Part shown: one piece after another, positions 46,700 through 56,360 of the stretch
Layout of the letters: each line of letters starts with the position of its first letter
Numbering within the stretch: position 1 is the stretch's first letter
From: Corynebacterium ulcerans
GTDB lineage: Bacteria > Actinomycetota > Actinomycetes > Mycobacteriales > Mycobacteriaceae
Length of the DNA stretch: 64,000 bases
Assembly (NCBI RefSeq): GCF_900187135.1
Contig: NZ_LT906443.1
Coordinates: 2,356,001 to 2,420,000, forward strand
Direction of reading: 5' to 3'
Program-made: the position numbers and the translations under genes
Notes under the pieces: model-generated
Database searches by the model: none
Told to the model about the DNA's origin: nothing
Seen by the model: the letters and a program-made list of their open reading frames with translations, nothing else

Positions 46700-47587
46700 A
46701 TGTCAGGAGGTAGTTCTGACCGCTGCGAGGTCCTTACTTTTTCACAGGGTCGTTATAAAGCAGAGATAAACACCTTTGGCGGTGGGATTAAGTCTTTGTC
46801 TTTTGACAACAAGCCCCTTACTGAGACCTATTCCGATAGTGATAACCCTCCGTTGTCTTCCGGGGTTGTCTTAGCACCGTGGCCAAACAGAACAGCTGAC
46901 GGAGCTTTCGTTTATGCGGGACAACGGTATCAATTAGAGCTCACTGAGCCGGCGCGTAATAACGCTATACATGGGCTTGTTCATAATCGATTATGGACTA
47001 TAGCGAAGCATTCGCAGGACGGCGCAGTGCTAAAAATTTCGCTTGGAACGGGCCAAGGCTGGCCTTGGCCCGTGGAGATAGAAGCAGAGTATCTGTTAAA
47101 AGATGATGGATTACATGCGCATTTTAGAGCGTTCGGAACTGGTCCATTTGGGTGGGGATGGCACACATATCTTTCTCCGCTAGGGGAGGAAGTAGACCGT
47201 GCAGTGCTCACCCTAGGCGTGGATCAAGAACTTCCGCTTGGAGAGCGCAATCTTCCTGTTGGAGAACGTACATCACTATCGCTTCCTTTAGGTACCGGGG
47301 TGCCCATTGCCGGTCACCTTTTGGATAACTGCTATTACGCATCCAGTGGTCCTGTTCGCGCAACCGTTGCGGTTGATGGGCGTGGCGTAGTCATGGAATG
47401 CAGCGATAATGTGCGCTGGTTTCAAGTGTTTACCCCTGATTCTGCCTGGGGGATGCCCTATCCCGGACGAGATCGGGCAATTGCCATTGAACCAATGACG
47501 GCTCCGCCCAATGCTTTGAATACAGGTATTAATTCCATCGACGTGCATGAGCATTTTGAGTGCTCGGTGCGAATTTCAGCTTTATAA
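46700..47587 (+). CDS. galM: Aldose 1-epimerase
   Basis: A 295-residue galactose mutarotase-like protein converting beta- to alpha-aldose so that galK can act. APWPNRTADG holds the conserved N-R pair, NNAIHGLVHNR the catalytic His, and GWGWHTYLSP the second His; the general-base Glu lies in the C-terminal AIEPMTAPPNALNTG. First gene of the galactose operon, with a strong AAAGGGGGG ribosome binding site. Confidence 0.92.
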   Translation: MSGGSSDRCEVLTFSQGRYKAEINTFGGGIKSLSFDNKPLTETYSDSDNPPLSSGVVLAPWPNRTADGAFVYAGQRYQLELTEPARNNAIHGLVHNRLWTIAKHSQDGAVLKISLGTGQGWPWPVEIEAEYLLKDDGLHAHFRAFGTGPFGWGWHTYLSPLGEEVDRAVLTLGVDQELPLGERNLPVGERTSLSLPLGTGVPIAGHLLDNCYYASSGPVRATVAVDGRGVVMECSDNVRWFQVFTPDSAWGMPYPGRDRAIAIEPMTAPPNALNTGINSIDVHEHFECSVRISAL

Positions 47588-47626
47588 AATTCTTCCCTCA
47601 TTTACTACGAACAAAGGATACCCATT

Positions 47627-49285
47627 ATGGAATCCGCATTGAGACTAGACGCGAGTTGGGTCGACTACTCCCTCGTAGCGATGTACTTCGTTTTCGTCCT
47701 AGGCATTGGTTGGGCCGCAAAGGCTCGAGTTTCCTCTTCCATCGATTTCTTCCTTTCTGGCCGGGGGTTACCGGCATGGGTGACAGGTCTAGCTTTTGTC
47801 TCCGCCAACCTGGGAGCGGTTGAGATTATTGGTATGTCTGCCAACGGTGTCCAGTACGGATTCCAGACCATGCACTACTTCTGGATCGGCGCTGTTCCCG
47901 CGATGGTGTTCCTAGGCATTGTGATGATGCCGTTCTACTACGGTTCAAAAGTTCGTTCTGTCCCTGAGTTTATGAGGCGTCGTTTTGGCGATGCTGCGCA
48001 CCTTGTCAATGCGTTGTCGTTTGCTCTTGCTCAGCTACTGATCGCTGGCGTAAACCTCTTCTTACTAGCAAAGGTGGTTAATGCATTACTTGGCTGGCCG
48101 TTATGGGTAGCGCTTGTGCTTGCAGCTGTGATCGTACTGTCCTACATCACTTTGGGAGGCCTATCTGCGGCAATTTATAACGAGGTTCTTCAGTTCTTTG
48201 TTATTTTGGCTATGCTTCTTCCGATCACGATCATTGGGATGAATCGCGTTGGTGGTTGGCAGGGCCTTAAAGGACTGATTACTGCGGAAACACACTTCCA
48301 TACATGGCCCGGTGTAGAAATCTCAGGATTCCACAATCCGATTATTTCAGTTTTAGGTATTACGTTTGGTCTGGGTTTCGTTCTTTCCTTTGGCTATTGG
48401 ACGACCAACTTCGTAGAAGTGCAACGCGCGATGGCATCAGAATCTCTTTCGGCTTCTCGCAAGACTCCGATCATCGGAGCTTTCCCCAAGATGTTTATCC
48501 CATTCCTAGTGGTCTTGCCCGGAATGGTTGCTTCTGTGACAGTTGCAGAACTAATGGGAGACACTCCCGCGGGTAAGCCTAACGACGCCATCTTGTACCT
48601 GATGCGTGATCTCTTACCTAACGGTCTTCTTGGCGTTGCGATCGCAGGTTTGTTGGCCTCGTTTATGGCAGGCATGGCAGCAAATATTTCTGCATTTAAT
48701 ACTGTTATCTCGTATGACATCTGGCAGACCTATGTGATTAAAGATAGAGAAGACGACTACTACCTCAAATTCGGTCGGCTTGCCACGGTGGCAGCAACAT
48801 TGATTGCCGTGTTTACTGCGCTTCTTGCACAGAACTTTGGCAACATCATGGACTACCTACAAACCCTCTTCGGATTCTTTAACGCCCCATTGTTTGCCAC
48901 TTTTATATTGGGAATGTTCTGGAAGCGTATGACTCCTCACGCTGGTTGGTCGGGATTAGTGGCAGGAACGGCATCTGCAATCATCTATTGGTATCTGGCT
49001 ACATTTACCGATTCCACCGCCACACTTTTCAATCTTCCGGGTCAAGGAACCGCCTTTGTAGCAGCAGGCATCGCCTTTGTGATGGACATACTCGTATCCG
49101 TTATCGTCACATCCTTTACTCAGCCTAAACCGGACGCTGAGCTCGTGGGATTTGTAAAGTCGGTCACTCCAAAGGACCACTTCCAGGATGATTCGGAAGA
49201 AAACCAACCATGGTATCGCCGTACTGTTCCTTTGGGAATAGTCTGTTTAGTCCTTGTTGTTGCCCTCAACGTCGTCTTCGCGTAG
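47627..49285 (+). CDS. Sodium/sugar symporter (SSS family), probably galactose uptake
   Basis: A 552-residue sodium:solute symporter with 13-14 predicted helices. The family core is clear: GRGLPAWVTGLAFVSANLGA, GLSAAIYNEVLQFF, and the FMAGMAANISAFNTV sodium-site helix. It is closer to sugar (SGLT-like) than to proline transporters, and its place between galM and galT makes galactose the likely substrate. The next small membrane-protein gene begins 32 bases downstream. Confidence 0.9.
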   Translation: MESALRLDASWVDYSLVAMYFVFVLGIGWAAKARVSSSIDFFLSGRGLPAWVTGLAFVSANLGAVEIIGMSANGVQYGFQTMHYFWIGAVPAMVFLGIVMMPFYYGSKVRSVPEFMRRRFGDAAHLVNALSFALAQLLIAGVNLFLLAKVVNALLGWPLWVALVLAAVIVLSYITLGGLSAAIYNEVLQFFVILAMLLPITIIGMNRVGGWQGLKGLITAETHFHTWPGVEISGFHNPIISVLGITFGLGFVLSFGYWTTNFVEVQRAMASESLSASRKTPIIGAFPKMFIPFLVVLPGMVASVTVAELMGDTPAGKPNDAILYLMRDLLPNGLLGVAIAGLLASFMAGMAANISAFNTVISYDIWQTYVIKDREDDYYLKFGRLATVAATLIAVFTALLAQNFGNIMDYLQTLFGFFNAPLFATFILGMFWKRMTPHAGWSGLVAGTASAIIYWYLATFTDSTATLFNLPGQGTAFVAAGIAFVMDILVSVIVTSFTQPKPDAELVGFVKSVTPKDHFQDDSEENQPWYRRTVPLGIVCLVLVVALNVVFA

Positions 49286-49317
49286 TGCTGCGAACAAAAT
49301 AGCTTAAGGAGAATTCA

Positions 49318-49626
49318 ATGTCACAGAATACTTCGACTCCGCGTACGCCGAAGGCAACGAGTCAACATCTCGCCGGAGCTTTTGATATCCGTAACGTTAT
49401 TGGTGCTCTTATTGGCCTTTATGGGCTTATCCTCGTCATATGTAGCTTTGCTCTCGACCCAGGTATTAACCCGGATACTGGCGTGGCAAAGAGTTCCCAA
49501 GACAACTTATGGTCAGGTCTGGCCATGCTTCTTGTCGGGGCTATTTTCTTCCTATGGGCGAAGCTGCGTCCGATTGTTATTGATGAAACAAAAATAGATG
49601 AGTCGGCTCTTCCCGGTGGTCATTAA
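49318..49626 (+). CDS. Small two-helix membrane protein in the gal operon
   Basis: A 102-residue protein with two hydrophobic segments (about 24-44 and 62-80) and hydrophilic ends. I do not recognise a named family. It lies between the symporter and galT, with a TAATG overlap to galT, so it is translated as part of the operon. A partner or stabiliser of the symporter is the simplest guess. Confidence 0.75.
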   Translation: MSQNTSTPRTPKATSQHLAGAFDIRNVIGALIGLYGLILVICSFALDPGINPDTGVAKSSQDNLWSGLAMLLVGAIFFLWAKLRPIVIDETKIDESALPGGH

Positions 49627-50741
49627 TGAACATCATTGAGTCCAAGCTTGCCGACGGCCGCGACATCATTTATTACGATGACCACGAGGTACGCACTGGC
49701 GAACGGGTTCTGCACGATCCCCGTGACCTCCCCGTGGCACAGCCCTTGTCTGAGATACGTCGGGATCCTTTGACCGGAAAATGGGTGGCATATGCAGCTC
49801 ATCGGATGAATCGCACTTTCATGCCTCCGGCTCATGAGAATCCGCTGGCCCCCTCGCTGCCGGGAGAAAATCCCACAGAAATTCCTTCCCCTACCTATGA
49901 TGTCGTTGTCTTTGAGAATAGGTTTCCTTCTTTCTCTATGAATATCGAAGTGGGGGAGGACTGGGAGTATTCCGTTGACGGGATCGATATTTTCCCACGA
50001 AAACCAGCGCTTGCGCGTTGTGAGGTTGTTTGTTTTACAGAGGACGCGAACACATCATTCAAAGATTTACCGGTTAAACGGATCCGGACAGTCATAGATG
50101 TGTGGGCACATCGAACAGCGGCTTTATCTGCTTTGCCGACGGTTAAACAAGTTTTCCCCTTTGAAAATAGGGGAGAAGAGATAGGCGTGACGCTGCAGCA
50201 TCCCCATGGGCAAATTTATTCGTATCCATTTTTGAGCCCGCGTGTTGCAGCAATAACGGAACAAGCACGTGATTTTGCCGGTAAGAACCCCGGCAAAGAG
50301 CTTTTCGCAGAAATTCTTTCCGCTGAAAGGGCGGCCCAGACTCGGATTATCACGGAAACGGAATATTTCACGGCTTTTGTTCCTGCAGCAGCTCAATGGC
50401 CTGTGGAGGTTATGGTGTGGCCTAACCGGCATGTAGCTGATTTTACTGAGCTAACAAGTGTGGAACGTGACGATCTAGCTGTGTTGCTTAAGCGGTTGTA
50501 CGAGTCTATCGACAGGTTTTTTGATGGAGTAGAAAAGACTCCATATATCGCTGGGTGGAATCAAGCGCCGGTAGATCCCGGTCAACGCAGCTTAGTCCGC
50601 TTGCATCTACAACTATTTTCTTTGATGCGGTCCCCGCACCGCATGAAATTTTTAGCTGGCAGTGAGTCGAGTCAGGGTGTATGGATTAACGACACCACGC
50701 CAGAACGAATCGCCGAAAGATTCAGAGAGGTTTGGGATTAA
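49626..50741 (+). CDS. galT: Galactose-1-phosphate uridylyltransferase
   Basis: A 371-residue HIT-superfamily enzyme exchanging UMP between UDP-glucose and galactose-1-phosphate. The active-site motif is LQHPHGQIY, His-Pro-His with the nucleophilic His; the earlier RRDPLTGKWVAYAAHR matches the family N-terminus. The ATG overlaps the preceding stop (TAATG) and galK starts right after the stop. Confidence 0.96.
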   Translation: MNIIESKLADGRDIIYYDDHEVRTGERVLHDPRDLPVAQPLSEIRRDPLTGKWVAYAAHRMNRTFMPPAHENPLAPSLPGENPTEIPSPTYDVVVFENRFPSFSMNIEVGEDWEYSVDGIDIFPRKPALARCEVVCFTEDANTSFKDLPVKRIRTVIDVWAHRTAALSALPTVKQVFPFENRGEEIGVTLQHPHGQIYSYPFLSPRVAAITEQARDFAGKNPGKELFAEILSAERAAQTRIITETEYFTAFVPAAAQWPVEVMVWPNRHVADFTELTSVERDDLAVLLKRLYESIDRFFDGVEKTPYIAGWNQAPVDPGQRSLVRLHLQLFSLMRSPHRMKFLAGSESSQGVWINDTTPERIAERFREVWD

Positions 50742-51965
50742 ATGTCAGAGCTACGTTGGGTCCAGACTCGAAGTCCGGAACATATTGCTCAAGATGCAAG
50801 ACAATTGTTCCGGACGCATTACCACTACGATCCTGCAGGAGTATGGGGAGCGCCAGGGCGCGTCAACGTGATTGGCGACCATGTGGATTACGCGGGAGGT
50901 ATTTCTATCCCCTTCGCACTGGAGCAGCTTACTGCTGTTGCGATGTCTCCGAACACCACCGGAATGTTTAACCTGGTGTCTTTGGCACCAAACGGAGAAA
51001 CATTCACCAAAATTGTCAGCGTTGATGCAGTAGGCCCACTCAACCCTAACGATTGGGCCGGTTACGTTGTGGGCGCCATATGGGCTGGCACCGAGTCGGG
51101 TGTTATCCACAAAACTCAGGGATATGACATAGCTATCGTTTCCGACGTTCCCTTGGGTTCGGGGCTTTCTTCTTCGGCGGCTTTGGAATGTTCCACCGCA
51201 GTAGGTGCGTTTGAACTCGCTAACGGCAGGCCTCCTAGTCATGAGGAGTTGCCACAGCTTGTCGACGCCTGTGTGAGGGCCGAGAACGATGTTGTTGGGG
51301 CATCGACCGGAGGCCTGGATCAGCGCTCTAGTTTGTTTGGTCAGCAGGGCAAGGCGCTTGTGATTGATTTCCGTTCAGGGATAACCACGCCAGTGCCCTT
51401 TGATTTAGCGTCCAAAGGGCTAGCCCTTTTGATTGCAGATACCAACGCGCCACACACGCTTAATGATGGACAGTATGCGTCCAGACGTGGCCTGATCGAC
51501 ACCGTGACTGCCGCGTTGGGCGGTGCCGGCGAGACACTGCGCGATATTAGTGATGCCCCTACTCGGGCGCGTCAGTGGGCAGAAGACAACGGTTTAAATG
51601 GTGAGGAAGCATACCGGCGTGTCAATCATGTTGTGGAGGAAACTCTACGCGCACAGCAGGCTGCCGCCGCTCTTGAAGAAGAAGATATGGATGCTTTCCG
51701 CCGCTTGATGCAGGAGTCGCATGAGTCTCTCAGGGATCAGTATGAAGTAGTCACTGAGGAGCTGGAATCTGCGTTCCAAGCAGCTGGGTGTTACGGATCA
51801 CGTATGACTGGTGGGGGATTCGGTGGCAGTGTTATTTCCCTTGTGGACGCGGACAAAGTTACCGAGACCGCAGAACAGATAGCAAAAGCTGCTTGTCAGC
51901 GCAGCTTTCCCTCTCCTACCTTCCTTATTGCTCGGCCAGGTGAAGGGGCTAGGAGGCTGCTATGA
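50742..51965 (+). CDS. galK: Galactokinase
   Basis: A 407-residue GHMP kinase phosphorylating galactose with ATP. GRVNVIGDHVDYAGG is the galactokinase signature (normally GRVNLIGEHTDY, here Asp for Glu and Val for Thr), VPLGSGLSSSAALE the ATP loop, and GGLDQ the catalytic Asp. MTGGGFGGS near the C-terminus is the third GHMP motif. Last gene of the operon; galE is not in the window. Confidence 0.95.
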   Translation: MSELRWVQTRSPEHIAQDARQLFRTHYHYDPAGVWGAPGRVNVIGDHVDYAGGISIPFALEQLTAVAMSPNTTGMFNLVSLAPNGETFTKIVSVDAVGPLNPNDWAGYVVGAIWAGTESGVIHKTQGYDIAIVSDVPLGSGLSSSAALECSTAVGAFELANGRPPSHEELPQLVDACVRAENDVVGASTGGLDQRSSLFGQQGKALVIDFRSGITTPVPFDLASKGLALLIADTNAPHTLNDGQYASRRGLIDTVTAALGGAGETLRDISDAPTRARQWAEDNGLNGEEAYRRVNHVVEETLRAQQAAAALEEEDMDAFRRLMQESHESLRDQYEVVTEELESAFQAAGCYGSRMTGGGFGGSVISLVDADKVTETAEQIAKAACQRSFPSPTFLIARPGEGARRLL

Positions 51966-51985
51966 GCAAGGAAAGGAAGGTGGCC

Positions 51986-52003
51986 GGGGCTGGTTAGAGC
52001 CCC
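51986..52003 (+). terminator. Weak stem-loop after galK
   Basis: GGGGCT/AGCCCC (51986-51991 and 51998-52003) with a 6-base loop, without a T-run directly after. It may end the galactose operon. Confidence 0.35.
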
Positions 52004-52167
52004 CCTCAAGTTAGGAAAACTTTTAAAAAAGACAAAGATTGTGGGAGGTATTTATCTAATTATGAACTTAAGTGACAGTGGTCGCATCTGGCGAAATCGG
52101 CTATAGTTATCACCTTTGGGCGTATAACTAGGAAAATCGTGCTGCGTAGCGTAAGTTTAACTGAGCA

Positions 52168-54192
52168 ATGAGCATTACCGATGACGCCACCGGCGGCGCT
52201 AACGAGCCGGATGAGAAGATTTTGTCGGAATCTCAGGACAATTCGCAGGTAGACGAAGGCGGCATCACACTTGATGATGTTATTGCCGATGTAGACGACT
52301 CCAGGGTTGCGAACACTTCTGAGGACACCGGCTCCGCACAAGAAGCGGACAGTGACAGTAACGATGGCTTTGAGGCTTTGGGCCTCCCAGACGCAATCCT
52401 TAAGGCAGTCGCCAAGGTTGGCTTTGAAACGCCGTCGCCTATTCAAGCGCAGACCATCCCAGTCCTCATGGAGGGACACGATGTGATGGGTCTGGCACAG
52501 ACGGGTACGGGTAAGACCGCTGCGTTTGCCCTCCCGATCCTTTCCCGTATCAATGTGAAGAAGCGCCACCCGCAGGCGCTGGTCCTTGCTCCTACTCGTG
52601 AGCTTGCACTTCAGGTTGCTGACTCTTTCCAATCATTTGCAGACCACCTCGGTGACATTCATGTCCTACCGATTTACGGTGGGCAAGCATATGGTATTCA
52701 GCTGTCAGGCCTCCGTCGTGGTGCGCAGATTATCGTGGGTACTCCAGGTCGTGTTATTGACCACCTGGAAAAGGGATCACTCGATATTTCCAACCTGAAC
52801 TATCTCGTTCTTGACGAGGCAGATGAGATGCTCAGCATGGGCTTCCAGGAAGATATTGAGCGCATTCTTGAGGACACTCCTGCTGACAAGCAGGTTGCTC
52901 TGTTCTCCGCAACGATGCCTAATGGCATCCGCCGTTTGAGCAAGCAGTACATGAAGGATCCTCGCGAGATTCAGGTGAAGTCCGAGACCCGGACCAACAC
53001 CAACATCACGCAGCGATTCCTGAACGTTGCTCACCGCAACAAGCTAGATGCTTTGACTCGTATCCTTGAGGTTACAGAGTTTGAAGCCATGATCATGTTC
53101 GTGCGTACAAAGCACGAAACTGAAGAGGTCGCAGAGAAGCTGCGAGCTCGTGGTTTCTCTGCCGCTGCCATCAATGGTGACATCGCGCAGGCACAGCGTG
53201 AACGTACTGTGGACCAGCTTAAAGATGGTCGACTAGACATTCTTGTGGCTACAGACGTAGCAGCGCGTGGTCTAGATGTTGAGCGTATTACTCACGTGTT
53301 CAACTACGACATTCCTAATGACACTGAGTCTTATGTTCACCGTATCGGACGTACTGGCCGTGCCGGACGTAGCGGTGAGGCGATTCTCTTTGTTACCCCA
53401 CGCGAGCGTCGTATGCTGCGTTCCATCGAGCGCGCTACTAACGCAGAGCTCATCGAAATGGATCTTCCTACGGTCGATGAGGTCAACGAGTCCCGTAAAG
53501 CAAAGTTTGCAGACTCGATTACGGAATCGCTAGAAGATTCCCAGGTTGCGATTTTCCGGAATCTGATCAAGTCCTACGCAGAAGAGCATGACACTCCGCT
53601 CGAAGACATTGCTGCTGCTTTGGCTACTCAGGCCCGTGCTGGTAGTGAGTTCTTGATGAAGGAACCGCCACCAGAGAAGCGTCGTGAGCGTCGTGATCGC
53701 TTTGACCGTGATGATCGTCGTGGTGACCGCCGCGATCGCGGTGAGCGTCGTGACCGCGGTGACCGTGGCTCTCGCTTTGAGCGTTCCGGCGATATGGCTG
53801 TGTACCGCCTTGCGGTGGGCAAGCGTCAGCACGTTCGACCAGGTGCTATCGTTGGTGCACTGGCAAACGAGGGTGGACTCAGCAACAAGGACTTTGGCCG
53901 TATCACCATTGCTGTGGATCACACTTTGGTGGAGCTTCCTAAGGGGCTTCCACAATCCGTCTTTGATAATCTGCGCGACACCCGTATCTCGGGTCAGCTG
54001 ATTAACATCGAGAAGGACAACGGACGTCCGGGCCGTCGCGATGACTACCGTGGTGGCGACGACCGTCGCGGTGGAGATCGCAGAGACGACCGTCGTGGTG
54101 GCTACCGTCGTGATCGCAGGGACGACCGCCGTGATGATCGTCGTGGCGACCGTCGTGATCGCGGTGATCGTCGTGACCGCTACCGCGGCTAG
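52168..54192 (+). CDS. deaD: DEAD-box RNA helicase (DeaD/CsdA type)
   Basis: A 674-residue RNA helicase. An acidic N-terminal 75 residues precede the Q-motif and helicase core: AQTGTGKTAAF (motif I), PTRELALQ, VLDEADEML (DEAD), FSATMP, and YVHRIGRTGRAGR (motif VI). The DbpA-type RNA-binding domain (about 545-620, YRLAVGKRQHVRPGAIVGAL) is flanked by two Arg/Asp/Gly-rich tracts of RRDRxD-type repeats that likely bind RNA nonspecifically. DeaD assists ribosome assembly and cold adaptation. Few STAGGAR motifs. A strong terminator follows. Confidence 0.93.
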   Translation: MSITDDATGGANEPDEKILSESQDNSQVDEGGITLDDVIADVDDSRVANTSEDTGSAQEADSDSNDGFEALGLPDAILKAVAKVGFETPSPIQAQTIPVLMEGHDVMGLAQTGTGKTAAFALPILSRINVKKRHPQALVLAPTRELALQVADSFQSFADHLGDIHVLPIYGGQAYGIQLSGLRRGAQIIVGTPGRVIDHLEKGSLDISNLNYLVLDEADEMLSMGFQEDIERILEDTPADKQVALFSATMPNGIRRLSKQYMKDPREIQVKSETRTNTNITQRFLNVAHRNKLDALTRILEVTEFEAMIMFVRTKHETEEVAEKLRARGFSAAAINGDIAQAQRERTVDQLKDGRLDILVATDVAARGLDVERITHVFNYDIPNDTESYVHRIGRTGRAGRSGEAILFVTPRERRMLRSIERATNAELIEMDLPTVDEVNESRKAKFADSITESLEDSQVAIFRNLIKSYAEEHDTPLEDIAAALATQARAGSEFLMKEPPPEKRRERRDRFDRDDRRGDRRDRGERRDRGDRGSRFERSGDMAVYRLAVGKRQHVRPGAIVGALANEGGLSNKDFGRITIAVDHTLVELPKGLPQSVFDNLRDTRISGQLINIEKDNGRPGRRDDYRGGDDRRGGDRRDDRRGGYRRDRRDDRRDDRRGDRRDRGDRRDRYRG

Positions 54193-54216
54193 GATAGACG
54201 TTTAAGGTCTAGTACA

Positions 54217-54255
54217 AATAGGAGGGTACGGAATATAGTTCCGTACCCTCCTATT
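54217..54255 (+). terminator. Rho-independent terminator of the helicase gene
   Basis: A perfect 17-bp stem (54217-54233 with 54239-54255) and a 5-base loop, ending in an A/T-rich stretch. Confidence 0.88.
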
Positions 54256-54279
54256 GTCTTACATATCGGAGCTTCCGCT

Positions 54280-54699
54280 ATGAACAGAAACTTCCTAGCC
54301 GTGCTTTTTGTGGTGACTACGTTGGTTATCCTTGGTGTTTTTATGGTATGGCTTGTGAAAAATGACTTGCTAGAGCAAGCGCTGAAAAACCAGGAATCGC
54401 CTGTGACCATTGATGTTCATGACACTTTTGGCGATGAATGGCAATATCTTGCTGCTGTCTGCCCTGGTGATACCCGAGAAGCTGCGGAGAAAAGGCTAGG
54501 GCTTCCTTCCCTGGATACTCCGGAAAAAGGTCCTGAACTAGGTGACAATTACCTCGTGCTGCTCGACGGCAAGGGCGCATATGAGTCTAAAAAGTATCAC
54601 CGCGCCGCCATTGATTTGTGCAACCGAAAAGTCGAACCTGCTTCCCACGCTACCTTCGCTAGGAAGGGGGAGGGGTGGGAATTAGCGGCCACTCACTAA
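54280..54699 (+). CDS. Small membrane-anchored protein
   Basis: A 139-residue protein with one N-terminal membrane helix (about 5-27) and an extracytoplasmic domain holding two cysteines (near 62 and 110) that could pair. WQYLAAVCPGDTREAAEKRLGL suggests a small alpha/beta domain. I do not recognise a family. Confidence 0.65.
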   Translation: MNRNFLAVLFVVTTLVILGVFMVWLVKNDLLEQALKNQESPVTIDVHDTFGDEWQYLAAVCPGDTREAAEKRLGLPSLDTPEKGPELGDNYLVLLDGKGAYESKKYHRAAIDLCNRKVEPASHATFARKGEGWELAATH

Positions 54700-54729
54700 C
54701 TCTGCGCCTTCCTCAACTGCGTAAGGCGT

Positions 54730-55167
54730 ATGATTACCCACATGATTGCTGATGTGACACCATACAGACATTTCCGCGGACAAGCGAAGGAAGCTCTCGA
54801 ATTTTATCGAGATGTTTTTGGCCTTGACCTAACACTGATGACCTACGGCGAATCTGGTTTCGCAGAGCAAGCAGGCGGCAGCGAATGGTCCAGCGACTGG
54901 ATCATGCACGGTGAGCTTCGCGACGCCGGCAGGAAAGTGCTTTTCGGCGCAGATGTGCCCCCAGAGCGCGAGCTCGTCGCGGGTGACGATACTGTCGTCG
55001 CACTTACCGGAGGCGCTGACGCCCGCACCGAGATTGAGGGTCAATGGGAGGCGCTTTCGCAGGGCGCCGAGATCCATATGCCGCTAGAAACCGCTCCGTG
55101 GGGAGCATCCTTTGGACAGCTGCGCGACCGCTTTGGCACGTTGTGGATGTTTAATATCGATGGATAA
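54730..55167 (+). CDS. VOC-family protein (PhnB/glyoxalase-like)
   Basis: A 145-residue protein of the vicinal oxygen chelate superfamily, PhnB-like subgroup: YRHFRGQAKEALEFYRDVFG at the start and LRDRFGTLWMFNI at the end are typical. Of the metal ligands usual in glyoxalases only some positions could be matched, so metal binding is uncertain. ATG 54742 is a possible shorter start. Confidence 0.82.
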   Translation: MITHMIADVTPYRHFRGQAKEALEFYRDVFGLDLTLMTYGESGFAEQAGGSEWSSDWIMHGELRDAGRKVLFGADVPPERELVAGDDTVVALTGGADARTEIEGQWEALSQGAEIHMPLETAPWGASFGQLRDRFGTLWMFNIDG

Positions 55168-55170
55168 AAG

Positions 55171-55218
55171 ATAAGAAGGCGGGTCTCACATGAGCTCATG
55201 TGAGACCCGCCTTCTTAT
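55171..55218. terminator. Bidirectional terminator, perfect 48-bp palindrome
   Basis: Arms 55171-55194 and 55195-55218 are exactly complementary, without a loop base in the primary sequence. It separates the VOC gene from the converging DUF2269-like gene. Confidence 0.88.
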
Positions 55219-55227
55219 GCGTTGTGT

Positions 55228-55698
55228 TTAAAGAACCATTAAGACGGCGATAATGACCCATAGTAGGGAGAAAATTCCGCCGAACATGGAGAGCTGGCCT
55301 TTAGCCTTATTCCAGTCTGCGACTTCAAAATTTCCAGCTTCAAGTTCGTCGGCTTCAAGGAGCCCGAGAGCACCAGCGAGTTTCTTTTGACGAGGCATAA
55401 TAAGGAAAATCAAGACAGCCCAAGCGACGACCGCCAGGGCAATTGATGCATGGAAGCGTCCATCTGCCCAGTAGCTATCGTTGGTGAACATCACGGCGAA
55501 ACCGATCAGCGGAACCAACAACGAGAGCATGCCGTAGGTTTGCGTGATCTTATAGAGTGTTAGCGCAGATCCTTGAGCCGTAGCGTTTCCGTTGTGAGCT
55601 TCTACAGCACGAGACTGGAAAGAAGAAACTGCGACAGTAACAGGGCCGAGGAAGAGAACGGCCGTGAGCACGTGGAGAATAATTAGTAGAGTTCCCAC
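55228..55698 (-). CDS. DUF2269-like integral membrane protein
   Basis: A 156-residue protein with four membrane helices (LLIILHVLTAVLFLGPVTVA, then near 60-80, 90-110 and 135-155). LHVLTAVLFLGP fits the DUF2269 group of predicted membrane proteins. GTG 55698 is chosen because AAAGG lies at correct spacing upstream; the longer reading adds a hydrophilic segment. The function is unknown. Confidence 0.72.
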   Translation of the reverse strand: MGTLLIILHVLTAVLFLGPVTVAVSSFQSRAVEAHNGNATAQGSALTLYKITQTYGMLSLLVPLIGFAVMFTNDSYWADGRFHASIALAVVAWAVLIFLIMPRQKKLAGALGLLEADELEAGNFEVADWNKAKGQLSMFGGIFSLLWVIIAVLMVL

Positions 55699-55738
55699 TG
55701 GAAGCCTTTCGCAAAAAAATTGGGTGAGAAATACCACA

Positions 55739-56326
55739 CTAACATTGTCTACGCATCACCGAGACATCCGACCGGCTAAGCGGCAACTGGTATTTCTGCG
55801 CGACCGCCGCTAATCGACGTACGTACCAGCATCGATGACCTCGTTGAGTAGGAAGCCATTCTGAGGGTAATTTGTCTGATTTCTGCTGGTTCTGTTCTTT
55901 AGAGGCAACCACAAGATTTAGCGGATCATTAGCAAAGACAAGACGCTGTTCTGCAGTCCATGCGTGGGCACCCATGTCCCATGCTGCGGATAGTGGGAAA
56001 ACGTGATCGAGCTCGATGGGCTCTGCGGTGCCGTCAACAGAGATTTTTCGTCCAGAATAAGGGTCGAGAGTCCATCCCGAGCTTAACGAGCATGAATTTG
56101 TGAGGTGGGCGTCGTTAAGCGTGGCGGCTAAAACCGCGACTCTCGTGTTGCACCGTGAATGAGGGGCGGGTCCCCATGAGGCACCAAAATACTCTCGTTT
56201 GTAACCGAGAACCGTCGTTCTTTGTTTGACGGTGGGGAGATCTGCAAATTCCCGCGAATGGGGAATCGTGAAAGCGATCAGCAATAGTGTGGCTGTCGCT
56301 AGGAGAAAGAAAAGAAGGCGCCGCAT
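55739..56326 (-). CDS. Secreted or membrane-anchored HNH nuclease (DUF1524)
   Basis: A 195-residue protein. An N-terminal hydrophobic segment (residues 4-21) serves as signal or anchor. The catalytic core is ELDHVFPLSAAWDMG with the HNH-type His, then NDPLNLVVASKEQNQQKSDK and the terminal cysteines. This matches the DUF1524/GmrSD C-terminal nuclease family found as exported nucleases in actinobacteria. ATG 56326 is used because the signal segment starts there. Likely degrades extracellular DNA; inference. Confidence 0.8.
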   Translation of the reverse strand: MRRLLFFLLATATLLLIAFTIPHSREFADLPTVKQRTTVLGYKREYFGASWGPAPHSRCNTRVAVLAATLNDAHLTNSCSLSSGWTLDPYSGRKISVDGTAEPIELDHVFPLSAAWDMGAHAWTAEQRLVFANDPLNLVVASKEQNQQKSDKLPSEWLPTQRGHRCWYVRRLAAVAQKYQLPLSRSDVSVMRRQC

Positions 56327-56360
56327 TCCTTTTAGACGGAACGCGGCGCTCGTTCGGTTC

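Noticed and set aside
53640..54190. Repeated GACCGTCGT-type DNA near the end of the DEAD-box gene, possible tandem repeat or CRISPR
   Set aside because: The repeats are irregular and in frame, encoding the Arg/Asp/Gly tail; no spacer structure exists.
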